Assembly (NCBI RefSeq): GCF_030450125.1
Contig: NZ_CP123923.1
Coordinates: forward strand, 2,666,001 to 2,730,000
DNA from: Streptomyces sp. WP-1
Lineage (GTDB): Bacteria > Actinomycetota > Actinomycetes > Streptomycetales > Streptomycetaceae
Direction: 5' to 3'
DNA: 64,000 nt
Shown: piece after piece, positions 43,281 through 54,414 of the stretch
Position numbering within the stretch: position 1 is the stretch's first letter
How the letters are laid out: each line of letters starts with the position of its first letter
Notes under the pieces: model-generated
The model's input: the letters and a program-made list of their open reading frames with translations, nothing else
Databases searched by the model: none
What the model was told of the DNA's origin: nothing
Translations under genes and position numbers: made by a program

Positions 43281-43802
43281 ATGTCCTCGGCACCCTTCAC
43301 GTACGAACCGGTCGGAGCCACCCGCGACGACCTGTCCTTCTGCCCGCCCGGGTTCCGCCCGATGCTGGTGCGCACGCGTCTCGGCGAGGGCCAGCAGGTC
43401 TTCGGCCGGGCCGCCGAGGCGGTCCTCACCTGGGAGATGCACCGCGCGCTCGGCGTGGGCATAGACGCCGGCGCCGACCGCGCCGCCCCCGGCGTGGACG
43501 TCACGGTCACCCTCGCCGGCGTGGTCAGGGCGCCCTGCCGGATCATATGGACCGCCGAGGAACCCCGCCGCGCGGGCTGGGCCTACGGCACCCTGGAGAG
43601 CCACCCCGAATGCGGCGAGGAGGCCTTCCTGATCGACCGCACCGGCGACGGCACGGTCTGGCTCACCGTCGCCGCCTTCAGCAGACCGGCCAAGTGGTAC
43701 GCGAAGGCGGGCGGCCCGGCGACCCGCGGCCTCCAGCACGCGTACGCGCGCCGCTGCGGGGCCGTCCTGAAGAGGATGTGCGCGGCGTACGACGCGGACT
43801 GA
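43281..43802 (+). CDS. DUF1990 family protein
   Basis: 173 residues matching the DUF1990 pattern: FTYEPVGATRDDLSFCPPGF at the N-terminus, GEGQQVFGRAAEAVLTWEMH, GWAYGTLESHPECGEEAFLI and FSRPAKWYAKAGGPATRGLQ. The family has a lipocalin- or START-like fold of unknown function. The ATG at 43281 is only 14 bases from the end of the preceding terminator, so its transcript must start within that hairpin or read through it. It converges with the glycogen phosphorylase gene. Confidence 0.85.
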   Translation: MSSAPFTYEPVGATRDDLSFCPPGFRPMLVRTRLGEGQQVFGRAAEAVLTWEMHRALGVGIDAGADRAAPGVDVTVTLAGVVRAPCRIIWTAEEPRRAGWAYGTLESHPECGEEAFLIDRTGDGTVWLTVAAFSRPAKWYAKAGGPATRGLQHAYARRCGAVLKRMCAAYDAD

Positions 43803-43837
43803 ACCGGCGCCGGGCGCCGCCCCGGCGTCCCCTCCGG

Positions 43838-46456
43838 CTACCGCAGCAGCACCCCCGCCCCCTGACCCGCGTCCTCCGCGGGCAGTGCCACCACGCCCAC
43901 CTCCGCCGCCGAGGCGAGCAGCCGGTGGACCGGGAGGATGCGGACCGTGCAGCCGTAGGGGCCGGTGCGGTCGAGGGAGAGCCGGCCCTCGTAGAGGCGG
44001 CGGCCCTCCAGGTCAGGGGTGCCGGCCGGTTTCAGCGGGACGACCGTGGCGTCGGTGATGCGGTCCTGCGCGTCCACCCGCCCGGAGACCGCCTGGACCT
44101 CGACGTCGTCGGGGCTCAGCGCGCCGAGCCCGACGCGCACCCGCAGCCCGATCGTCGTCCCCAGTTCCGCCGTGGCCGTCGTCTCGGTCGTCTCCACGTG
44201 GTCGACGCTCACCCCCTCCCAGGCGCCGCGCACCCGCGCCTTCCACCCGGCCAGCTCGGCCGCGGTGTCCGGGGTCAGCGCGCGGTGCGAGCGGGCGGCC
44301 GGGGTGTAGAGCCGCTCCACGTACTCGCGGACCATGCGCCCGGCCAGCACCTTGGGGCCGAGCAGGGTGAGGGTCTGGCGGACCATCTGGATCCAGCGAT
44401 CGGGCAGCCCGCCCCGGCCGCGCTCGTAGAAGCGCGGGGCGATCCGCTGCTCCAGCAGCTCGTACAGGGCCGCCGCCTCGATGTCGTCGCGGCGCTCCGC
44501 GTCCGTGCCGGTGCCGTCCGCGGTCGGGATGGCCCAGCCGAAGTCCGGCCGGAACCACTCGTCCCACCAGCCGTCCCGCACCGAGAGGTTGAGGCAGCCG
44601 TTGAGCGCCGCCTTCATCCCGGAGGTGCCGCACGCCTCCAGCGGGCGCAGCGGGTTGTTGAGCCAGACGTCGCAGCCGGGGTAGAGCTTCTGCGCCATCG
44701 CCATGCCGTAGTCGGGCAGGAAGACGATCCGGTGCCGCACCCGGGCCTCGTCCGCGAACCGGACCAGCTCCTGCACCAGCCGCTTGCCGCTGTCGTCGGC
44801 CGGATGCGCCTTGCCCGCCACCACCAGCTGCACCGGCCGCTCGGGATGCAGCAGCAGCTCCCGCAGCCGGTCCCGGTCGCGGAGCATCAGGGTCAGCCGC
44901 TTGTACGACGGCACGCGCCGCGCGAACCCGATGGTGAGGACGTCCGGGTCGAGCACCCCGTCGATCCACCCCAACTCGGCGTTTCCGGCTCCGCGTTGGC
45001 GCCAGGACGCGGCGAGCCGCTCGCGCACCTCCAGCACCAGCTGTTCGCGCAGGGTGCGGCGCAGCTCCCAGATCTCCTGGTCCGGGATGTCCGCCACCGA
45101 GTCCCAGCGCTCGGAGCCGCCGACGGCGAGGGCGTCCTCGGCCCGCTGGGTGCCGATCTTCCGGGCGCCGAGCCCCAGCACCTCGGGGGCCACCCAGGTG
45201 GGGGCGTGCACCCCGTTGGTCACGGAGGTGATCGGCACCTCCTCGGTGTCGAACCCCGGCCACAGCCCGGCGAACATCTCCCGGCTGACCTGTCCGTGCA
45301 GCAGCGAGACCCCGTTGGCGCGCTGGGCCAGCCTGAGCCCCATCACGGCCATGTTGAACAGGTTCGGCTCGCCGCCCGGGTACGTCTCCATGCCGAGGGC
45401 GAGGATCCGGGGCGTCTCGATGCCGGGCAGTTCGGCGTCCGGGCCGAAGTGCCGGGCGACCAGGTCCCGTTCGAAGCGGTCGATACCGGCCGCGACCGGG
45501 GTGTGGGTGGTGAACACCGTGCCGCCGCGCACCGTTTCGAGGGCCGCGTCGAACTCCAGCCCCCGGGCGCACAGTTCGGCGATCCGCTCCAGGCCGAGGA
45601 AGCCCGCGTGCCCCTCGTTGGTGTGGAACACCTCCGGCTCCGGGTGCCCGGTGAGCCGGCAGTACGCGCGCACCGCCCGGACACCTCCTATGCCGAGCAG
45701 CATCTCCTGGAGCAGCCGGTGCTCGCTGCCGCCGCCGTAGAGCCGGTCGGTGACGGAGCGGGCGCCGAGGTCGTTCTCCTCCACGTCCGAGTCGAGCAGC
45801 AGCAGCGGCACCCGGCCGACCCGCGCCCGCCAGATCCGGGCGTGCAGGGCCCGCCCGCCGGGCAGCGCGAGGGAGATGCGCGCGGGCGTCCCGTCGGCCT
45901 CCGCCAACGGGGTGAGGGGCAGCTCGTTGGGGTCGAGCACCGGGTAGTGCTCCTGCTGCCAGCCGTCGCGGGAGAGGGTCTGCCGGAAGTACCCGTGCCG
46001 GTAGAGCAGTCCGACCCCGACGAGGGGGACGCCGAGGTCGCTGGCCGCCTTCAGATGGTCGCCGGCGAGGATGCCGAGACCCCCGGAATACTGCGGCAGG
46101 GCGGCCGTGATGCCGAACTCGGGGGAGAAATAAGCCACGGCTGCGGGCAGCCCCTCGGGCTGCGCCTGGTACCAGCGGTCACCGGTCAGATAGTCGTCCA
46201 GGTCGTCGGCAGCCGCGTTCAGCCGGCGCCGGAAGCGCCGGTCCCCGGCGAGTTCCGTGAGCCGCGCGGGCCGCACCCGGCCCAGCAGCCGCACCGGGTC
46301 GCACCCGGCGGCGCCCCACGCCTCCGGGTCGACGGACTGGAACAGATCGCGCGTCTCCGCATGCCATGACCAGCGCAGATTGTGCGCCAGTTCGCTCAGC
46401 GGCCGGAGGGGTTCGGGGAGAACGGGACGGACGGTGAACCGACGGATCGCCTTCAC
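43838..46456 (-). CDS. glgP: alpha-glucan (glycogen/maltodextrin) phosphorylase
   Basis: 872 residues, the actinobacterial phosphorylase type with an N-terminal DUF3417 domain (LSELAHNLRWSWHAETRDLF). AYFSPEFGI, LPQYSGGLGILAGDHLKAA, HTNEGHAGFLGLERI and FTTHTPVAAGIDRFERDL are typical. The pyridoxal-phosphate Lys is in EACGTSGMKAALNGCLNL. The GTG at 46456 has GAGGTGG upstream. It releases glucose 1-phosphate from glucan ends. It is divergent from glgE, so a shared control region balances synthesis and breakdown. Confidence 0.95.
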   Translation of the reverse strand: MKAIRRFTVRPVLPEPLRPLSELAHNLRWSWHAETRDLFQSVDPEAWGAAGCDPVRLLGRVRPARLTELAGDRRFRRRLNAAADDLDDYLTGDRWYQAQPEGLPAAVAYFSPEFGITAALPQYSGGLGILAGDHLKAASDLGVPLVGVGLLYRHGYFRQTLSRDGWQQEHYPVLDPNELPLTPLAEADGTPARISLALPGGRALHARIWRARVGRVPLLLLDSDVEENDLGARSVTDRLYGGGSEHRLLQEMLLGIGGVRAVRAYCRLTGHPEPEVFHTNEGHAGFLGLERIAELCARGLEFDAALETVRGGTVFTTHTPVAAGIDRFERDLVARHFGPDAELPGIETPRILALGMETYPGGEPNLFNMAVMGLRLAQRANGVSLLHGQVSREMFAGLWPGFDTEEVPITSVTNGVHAPTWVAPEVLGLGARKIGTQRAEDALAVGGSERWDSVADIPDQEIWELRRTLREQLVLEVRERLAASWRQRGAGNAELGWIDGVLDPDVLTIGFARRVPSYKRLTLMLRDRDRLRELLLHPERPVQLVVAGKAHPADDSGKRLVQELVRFADEARVRHRIVFLPDYGMAMAQKLYPGCDVWLNNPLRPLEACGTSGMKAALNGCLNLSVRDGWWDEWFRPDFGWAIPTADGTGTDAERRDDIEAAALYELLEQRIAPRFYERGRGGLPDRWIQMVRQTLTLLGPKVLAGRMVREYVERLYTPAARSHRALTPDTAAELAGWKARVRGAWEGVSVDHVETTETTATAELGTTIGLRVRVGLGALSPDDVEVQAVSGRVDAQDRITDATVVPLKPAGTPDLEGRRLYEGRLSLDRTGPYGCTVRILPVHRLLASAAEVGVVALPAEDAGQGAGVLLR

Positions 46457-46777
46457 ATGCCACCTCGGCGGGCGCGTTACGGGGTGAGACGCACGGCGGT
46501 GTACGTCTCGTCGTCCCTCTCGACGGTAGTGGTTACCGGAGCGTCGGTGGGGACGTCCCGGCAAGGGTGTCGGGCGTGGGGAGGCGGGCGCTGGGCACCC
46601 GTACAAGTGGGCCGGTCTGGTGGGTGGACATACGCGCGAGTAGTTAACAAAGTTCCGGATTGCCCACCCGAAAAGGATGGGAAGGCTCCTCCGGTACCCA
46701 CCCCACAGGCATCACCCAGCACCGCCCGCAGGACCCACCTCCCCTGGTCATACACGTTGACGCGGACAGGAGCGGTC
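46457..46777. other. divergent control region between glgP and glgE
   Basis: About 320 bases holding the promoters of glgP (leftward) and of the glgE operon (rightward). An AT-rich patch near 46641-46655 (GTAGTTAACAAAGTTCC) could be a -10 region for either. AGGAG at 46769-46773 serves glgE. No long repeats or palindromes were noticed. Confidence 0.45.
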
Positions 46778-48933
46778 ATGCCCGCCACGCACCATTCGTC
46801 AGCCGCCACGCAGACCTCGTCGGCCGCCGCGCGCGCCTCGTCGTCGTCCCCGCCGGGCACCGACCCGCCCCCGGGCGGCGCGCCCTCGGGGGCGGCGAAG
46901 AAGACAGCTGCCAGGAAACGCGCCAAGTCCCCTGCCGGGGCGCCGTCGAGGCAGGTCACCGCCGTCGGCCGCATCCCGGTCCTCGATGTACGCCCGGTGG
47001 TCCAGCACGGGCGCCGGCCCGCCAAGGCGGTGACCGGGGAGTCGTTCGAGGTCTCGGCCACCGTGTTCCGCGAGGGGCACGACGCGGTGGCGGCCAATGT
47101 GGTGCTGCGCGACCCCCGGGGCCGGCGCGGCCCCTGGACGCCGATGCGGGAACTCGCTCCGGGCACCGACCGCTGGGGCGCCACCGTCACGGCGGGGTCG
47201 CCCGGCCGCTGGACGTATACGGTCGAGGCGTGGGCCGACCCGCTCGGCACCTGGCGGCACCACGCGAGCATCAAGATCCCGGCCGGTCTGGACACCGAAC
47301 TGGTGCTGGAGGAGGGCGCCCGGCTCTACGAGCGCGCCGCCGCCGGGGTCCCGAAGTCCCACCGGCGCACGGTCCTGGACGCGGCGGCCGTCCTGCGGGA
47401 CGAGGACCGCCCGGCCCCCTGGCGGCTCGCGGAGGCGCTACGGCCCCCCGTGCGGGAGGTCCTGGACCGTTACCCGCTGCGGGAGTTGGTCACCGCCTCG
47501 GACCCGATGCCGCTGCTGGTCGAGCGGGAGCGGGCCCTGTACGGCTCCTGGTACGAGTTCTTCCCGCGCAGCGAGGGGACCGCCGAGCATCCGCACGGTA
47601 CGTTCCGTACGGCGGCCCGGCGGCTGAAGCCGATCGCGGAGATGGGCTTCGACATCGTCTACCTGCCGCCGGTTCACCCGATCGGCAGCACCTTCCGCAA
47701 GGGCCCCAACAACACCCTCGGCGCCGGTCCGGACGACGTCGGCGTCCCCTGGGCGATCGGTTCCCCCGAGGGCGGGCACGACGCGGTCCACCCGGACCTC
47801 GGCACCATCGAGGACTTCGACCACTTCGTGGGCGAGGCGCGGAAGTCGGGCCTGGAGATCGCCCTGGACTTCGCCCTCCAGTGCTCCCCGGACCACCCCT
47901 GGGTGCAGAAGCACCCGGAGTGGTTCCACCACCGTCCGGACGGGACGATCGCCTACGCCGAGAACCCGCCGAAGAAGTACCAGGACATCTACCCGATCGC
48001 CTTCGACGCCGACATGGACGGGCTGATCGCGGAGACGGTCCGGGTGCTGCGGCACTGGATGGACCACGGGGTGCGGATCTTCCGCGTCGACAACCCCCAC
48101 ACCAAGCCGGTGGTGTTCTGGGAACGGGTCATCGCCGAGATCAACCGCAAGGACCCGGACGTGATCTTCCTGGCGGAGGCCTTCACCCGCCCCGCCATGA
48201 TGCACACCCTCGCGCAGATCGGCTTCCAGCAGTCGTACACCTACTTCACCTGGCGCAACACGAAGCAGGAACTCACCGACTACCTCACCGAGTTGTCCGG
48301 CGAGAGCGCGGCCTACATGCGGCCCAACTTCTTCCCCAACACCCCGGACATCCTGCACGCCTACCTCCAGCACGGCGGTCGCCCCGCCTTCGAGGTGCGT
48401 GCCGTGCTCGCGGCGACCCTCTCCCCCGCCTGGGGCATCTACAGCGGCTACGAGCTGTGCGAGAACACCCCCCTGCGGGAAGGCGGCGAGGAGTACCGCG
48501 ACTCCGAGAAGTACCAACTGCGGCCCCGGGACTGGGAGTCGGCCGAACGTGAGGGCCGTACGATCGCGCCGCTCATCACCCGCCTGAACGCCGCCAGAAG
48601 GCGCAGCCCCGCCCTGCGACAGCTGCGTGACCTGCACTTCCACCACGCCGACAAGGACGCGGTGATCGCCTACTCCAAGCGTGCGGGATCGAACACGGTT
48701 CTGGTCGTCGCCAACCTCGACCCCCACCACACCCAGGAGGCCACGGTCTCGTTGGACATGCCGCAACTCGGCCTGGAATGGCACGAGTCGGTGCCGGTGC
48801 GCGACGAGCTGACCGGCGAGACCTACCACTGGGGCAGGGCCAACTATGTGCGCCTCGAACCGGGCCGGCGCCCCGCGCACGTCTTCACCGTCCTGCGACC
48901 GTCCAACCCGCAGATCGGAGGGTCACCCACCAT

Positions 48934-48937
<4 letters not shown>
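46778..48937 (+). CDS. glgE: alpha-1,4-glucan:maltose-1-phosphate maltosyltransferase
   Basis: 719 residues. A Ser/Ala/Pro-rich N-terminal tail of about 60 residues precedes domain N ([20 protein letters not shown]) and the GH13_3 catalytic domain. Key motifs are [25 protein letters not shown] with the nucleophile Asp, and [12 protein letters not shown] with the acid/base Glu. The ATG at 46778 has AGGAG upstream. It extends linear alpha-1,4-glucan from maltose 1-phosphate. Its stop overlaps the treS start (ATGA). The extended N-terminal tail before domain N is variable in the family. Confidence 0.96.
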
Positions 48938-50634
<1,697 letters not shown>

Positions 50635-50720
50635 TACCGCCGCGCGGGGCGGCGGAGCGTTTCCGTCGCCCCGTCCCGGGCACCCATCAGTGACACCCCG
50701 ACCAGATCCGGGGAAAGGAC

Positions 50721-52100
50721 GTGACGCCCGTGACGGAAGCGGTCACCCCTTCGGCGAGCACCACCCTCGATTCACTGGCCCCCCTGCTGCGCGCCTGGCT
50801 GCCCCGGCAGCGCTGGTTCGCGGGCAAGGGCCGCCCGGTCACCGGGTTCACGCCCGTGGCCGTGACTCAACTCCTCCCCCGCAACAGCAGATTGGAGCTG
50901 TACCACGTCCTGCTGCGCGTCCACCAGCCACCGGAGTCCGCGCACCCCGGCGACTGCTACCAGCTCCTCATAGGCGCGCGCGAGGCGCTGCCACCCCGGC
51001 TGGCGCCCGCGCTGATCGGCCATGCGACCCAGGGCCCGCTCGCCGGACGCACGGTGTACGACGCCCTGTACGACCGCCGGCCCGCCGAGGTGCTCCTGGA
51101 GGCCCTGCGCACCGGGGCCCGCGTCGGGGGGCTGCGCTTCGAGCGGGACCCGCGGCAGGAGATCCGGCCCCATCTGGTGGCCCGGATGCTGGCCGCCGAG
51201 CAGTCCAACTCCTCGGTGGTCTATGGAGATACGTTTATTCTCAAGCTGTTCCGGCGGGTCGTCCCCGGCGTCAACCCCGATCTGGAACTGCCGCTGGCAC
51301 TGGCCCGCGAGGGCTGCCCCCGGGTGCCCGCGCCGACCGCGTGGCTGCACACCGAGCTGGACGAACAGCCGTACGTACTGGCGGTGTTGCAGCCGTTCGT
51401 CAGCGGTGCCGCCGATGGCTGGGAGCTGGCGCTGCGCGAGCTGGCCAAGGGCGAGGACTTCACCATGGAGGCGCGGGCGCTGGGCCGGGCCACGGCCGAG
51501 GTGCACACCGCGCTGGCCCGCGCCCTGCCGACGGTCACCCTCGGCCCCGCCCAACTCGGGCCGCTGGTCGACCAGATGACCGAGCGGCTGGCGGCGGCGG
51601 TCCAGGCCGTACCGGCGCTGCTGCCGTACGAGCCGGGGCTGCGGTCGGCGTACACCGCGCTCGCCGAACTGGCCGGCGGGGGCCGCACCTGGACCGCGCA
51701 GCGCATCCACGGCGACCTCCATCTCGGGCAGTGCCTGCGCGCGCCGTCCGGGGAGTGGTCGCTGATCGACTTCGAGGGGGAACCGGCCCGTCCCCCCGCC
51801 GAGCGGCGGCTGCCGCAGCCGACGGCGCGGGACATCGCGGGGATGCTCCGCTCCTTCGACTACGCGGCCTGCTCGGCGAGTTCGGCCCCGGCACGATGGG
51901 CACACGACTGCCGGGCGGCCTACTGCTCCGGGTACGCGGAGGTGTCCGGCAGCGATCCGCGCACCGATCCGGTGCTGCTGCGCGCCTTCGAGACCGACAA
52001 GGCCGTCTACGAGGTGGTGTACGAGGCCCGCCACCGCCCCGACTGGCTGCCCGTGCCGCTGTCGGCGATCCGCCGGCTCGCCGTGTCCGACCCTCACTGA
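50721..52100 (+). CDS. mak: maltokinase
   Basis: 459 residues, also called Pep2. The N-terminal cap domain has [18 protein letters not shown], diagnostic of maltokinases. [17 protein letters not shown] is the ATP-binding lobe, [12 protein letters not shown] the catalytic loop and [11 protein letters not shown] the metal-binding motif. Start GTG at 50721 follows GGGGAAAGG; a GTG nine bases later is possible. It phosphorylates maltose with ATP to give maltose 1-phosphate for GlgE. It is 28 bases from glgB. Confidence 0.95.
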   Translation: MTPVTEAVTPSASTTLDSLAPLLRAWLPRQRWFAGKGRPVTGFTPVAVTQLLPRNSRLELYHVLLRVHQPPESAHPGDCYQLLIGAREALPPRLAPALIGHATQGPLAGRTVYDALYDRRPAEVLLEALRTGARVGGLRFERDPRQEIRPHLVARMLAAEQSNSSVVYGDTFILKLFRRVVPGVNPDLELPLALAREGCPRVPAPTAWLHTELDEQPYVLAVLQPFVSGAADGWELALRELAKGEDFTMEARALGRATAEVHTALARALPTVTLGPAQLGPLVDQMTERLAAAVQAVPALLPYEPGLRSAYTALAELAGGGRTWTAQRIHGDLHLGQCLRAPSGEWSLIDFEGEPARPPAERRLPQPTARDIAGMLRSFDYAACSASSAPARWAHDCRAAYCSGYAEVSGSDPRTDPVLLRAFETDKAVYEVVYEARHRPDWLPVPLSAIRRLAVSDPH

Positions 52101-52128
52101 CCCGACTCTCGCCCCGGGAGACTCGCTC

Positions 52129-54339
52129 GTGACGTCGAAGAATCACCAACCCGATCCGGCCGTGGGCGCCGAGGACCGCGCCAGGCTGCTGGCCGGCACC
52201 CACCACGACCCGCACTCCGTGCTGGGCGCCCACCCGGTGCCGGGCGGGGTCGCCTACCGCGCGCTGCGCCCGCACGCCCGCTCGGTCACCGTCCGCTGCG
52301 GCCCGCTGCGCACCGAACTGCGCGACGACGGGGACGGTTTCTTCTCCGGACTGCTCCCTCTGGACGCCGTACCGGAGTCGAGCCGACTGCGGGTGGCGTA
52401 CGGCGACACGGTCCACGAGACGGCGGACGCCTACCGTTTCCTGCCCACGCTCGGCGAGCTGGACCTGCATCTGATCGGCGAGGGCCGGCACGAGGAGCTG
52501 TGGCGGGCGCTCGGCGCGCACGTCCTGACGCATCAGGGCGTGCCCGGAACCCGGTTCACGGTGTGGGCGCCGAACGCGCGGGGCGTCCGGGTCGCGGGCG
52601 GCTTCAACTTCTGGGACGGCGCCGGGTCCCCGATGCGCTCGCTCGGCTCCTCGGGCGTCTGGGAGCTGTTCGTGCCGGGCGTCGGCGAGGGCGAGCTGTA
52701 CAAGTTCGAGATCACCCGCCCGGACGGCTCGCACACCCAGCGCGCCGACCCGCTGGCCCGCCGCACCGAGGCGCCGCCCGCGACCTCGTCGGTCGTGGAT
52801 GTCTCGCACCATGTGTGGGAGGACGCGCAGTGGATGGCGCACCGCGGGGACACCCCGGTGCACGAGGCGCCGTTCTCCGTGTACGAGGTCCACCTCCCGT
52901 CCTGGCGCCCCGGCTCGACGTACCGCGAACTCGCCGACCAACTCACCTCGTACGTCACGGAGATGGGCTTCACCCATGTGGAGCTGATGCCGGTCGCCGA
53001 GCACCCCTTCGGCGGCTCCTGGGGCTACCAGGTCACCGGTTTCTACGCGCCGACGGCCCGGCTGGGCACCCCGGACGACTTCAAGTACCTGGTGGACCGG
53101 CTGCACCAGGCCGGTATCGGGGTGCTGATGGACTGGGTGCCGGCCCATTTCCCGCGCGACGCGTGGGCGTTGGCCGAGTTCGACGGGCGCCCGCTGTACG
53201 AGCACCCCGATCCGCTGCGGGCCGCGCATCCCGACTGGGGCACGCTGGAGTTCGACCTGGGGCGGCGCGAGGTGCGCAACTTCCTCGTGGCGAACGCCGT
53301 GTACTGGTGCGAGGAGTTCCATGTGGACGGGCTGCGGGTGGACGCGGTGGCCTCCATGCTCTACCTGGACTACTCGCGCGAGCCCGGGGCCTGGCGGCCG
53401 AACGAGCGGGGCGGCCGGGAGAACCTGGACGCGGTGGCCTTCCTCCAGGAGATGAACGCCACGGTCTACCGGCGCTGCCCGGGTGTGGTGACCGTCGCCG
53501 AGGAGTCCACGGCCTGGGACGGGGTGACCCGGCCGACCCATGTGCAGGGTCCGAGCGGGTTCGGCGGGCTGGGCTTCGGCCTGAAGTGGAACATGGGCTG
53601 GATGCACGACTCGCTCCAGTACATGGCGCACGACCCCGTGCACCGCGCCTACCACCACGGCGAGCTGACCTTCTCCATGGTGTACGCGTACAGCGAGAAC
53701 TACGTGCTGCCGATATCCCACGACGAGGTGGTGCACGGCAAGGGGTCCCTGGTCTCCAAGATGCCGGGCGACTGGTGGCGGCGGCGCGCCGACCTGCGCG
53801 CCTACCTGGCCTTCATGTGGGCCCATCCCGGCAAGCAGCTCCTCTTCATGGGGCAGGAGTTCGCCCAGGGCGCCGAGTGGTCCGAGGCCGCGGGACCCGA
53901 CTGGTGGCTGCTGGACCCGGCGTACCCCGCCGCCGCCGACCACCGGGGCGTGCGCGACCTGGTCCGCGATCTGAACGCCCGGTACCGGGCCACCCCGGCG
54001 CTGTGGCAGCGCGACACCGACCCCTCGGGCTTCGAGTGGATCGCCGGCGACTCGGCGTCCGACAACGTCCTCGCCTTCCTGCGCCACGACGCCTCCGGCT
54101 CGCCGCTGCTCGCCGTCTGCCACTTCTCCCCGGTCGTCCGCCCGGACTACCTCGTCGGCGTCCCCGACTCCGTCCCGGCCTGGACGGAGGTCCTGAACAC
54201 GGACGCCCTCGGCTACGGCGGCAGCGGGGTGGCCAACCCGGGCCCCCTGAAGCCGGAACCCCAGCACGCCCACGGGCAGCCGACCGCGATCCGCCTGACC
54301 CTGCCTCCGCTGGCCACCGTGTGGCTGCGACCGGCCTGA
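52129..54339 (+). CDS. glgB: 1,4-alpha-glucan branching enzyme
   Basis: 736 residues. A short N-terminal carbohydrate-binding domain and a CBM48 ([20 protein letters not shown]) precede the GH13_9 barrel. Motifs are [31 protein letters not shown] and [14 protein letters not shown]. It is the last gene of the GlgE operon and introduces alpha-1,6 branches into the growing glucan. The GTG start has a CCGGGAGAC-type ribosome-binding site. A strong terminator follows the stop. Confidence 0.97.
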   Translation: MTSKNHQPDPAVGAEDRARLLAGTHHDPHSVLGAHPVPGGVAYRALRPHARSVTVRCGPLRTELRDDGDGFFSGLLPLDAVPESSRLRVAYGDTVHETADAYRFLPTLGELDLHLIGEGRHEELWRALGAHVLTHQGVPGTRFTVWAPNARGVRVAGGFNFWDGAGSPMRSLGSSGVWELFVPGVGEGELYKFEITRPDGSHTQRADPLARRTEAPPATSSVVDVSHHVWEDAQWMAHRGDTPVHEAPFSVYEVHLPSWRPGSTYRELADQLTSYVTEMGFTHVELMPVAEHPFGGSWGYQVTGFYAPTARLGTPDDFKYLVDRLHQAGIGVLMDWVPAHFPRDAWALAEFDGRPLYEHPDPLRAAHPDWGTLEFDLGRREVRNFLVANAVYWCEEFHVDGLRVDAVASMLYLDYSREPGAWRPNERGGRENLDAVAFLQEMNATVYRRCPGVVTVAEESTAWDGVTRPTHVQGPSGFGGLGFGLKWNMGWMHDSLQYMAHDPVHRAYHHGELTFSMVYAYSENYVLPISHDEVVHGKGSLVSKMPGDWWRRRADLRAYLAFMWAHPGKQLLFMGQEFAQGAEWSEAAGPDWWLLDPAYPAAADHRGVRDLVRDLNARYRATPALWQRDTDPSGFEWIAGDSASDNVLAFLRHDASGSPLLAVCHFSPVVRPDYLVGVPDSVPAWTEVLNTDALGYGGSGVANPGPLKPEPQHAHGQPTAIRLTLPPLATVWLRPA

Positions 54340-54356
54340 GGCGCACCCCGCACAGG

Positions 54357-54395
54357 GGCGGGCCCCGGAGACGGAGGGGTTCTCCGGGGCCCGCC
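54357..54395. terminator. bidirectional terminator between glgB and helR
   Basis: A perfect 15-base-pair stem, GGCGGGCCCCGGAGA (54357-54371) with 54381-54395, with a 9-base loop, lies between the two convergent genes and should end both transcripts. Confidence 0.88.
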
Positions 54396-54414
54396 GGTCA
54401 CTCGGCCGGCCGGT

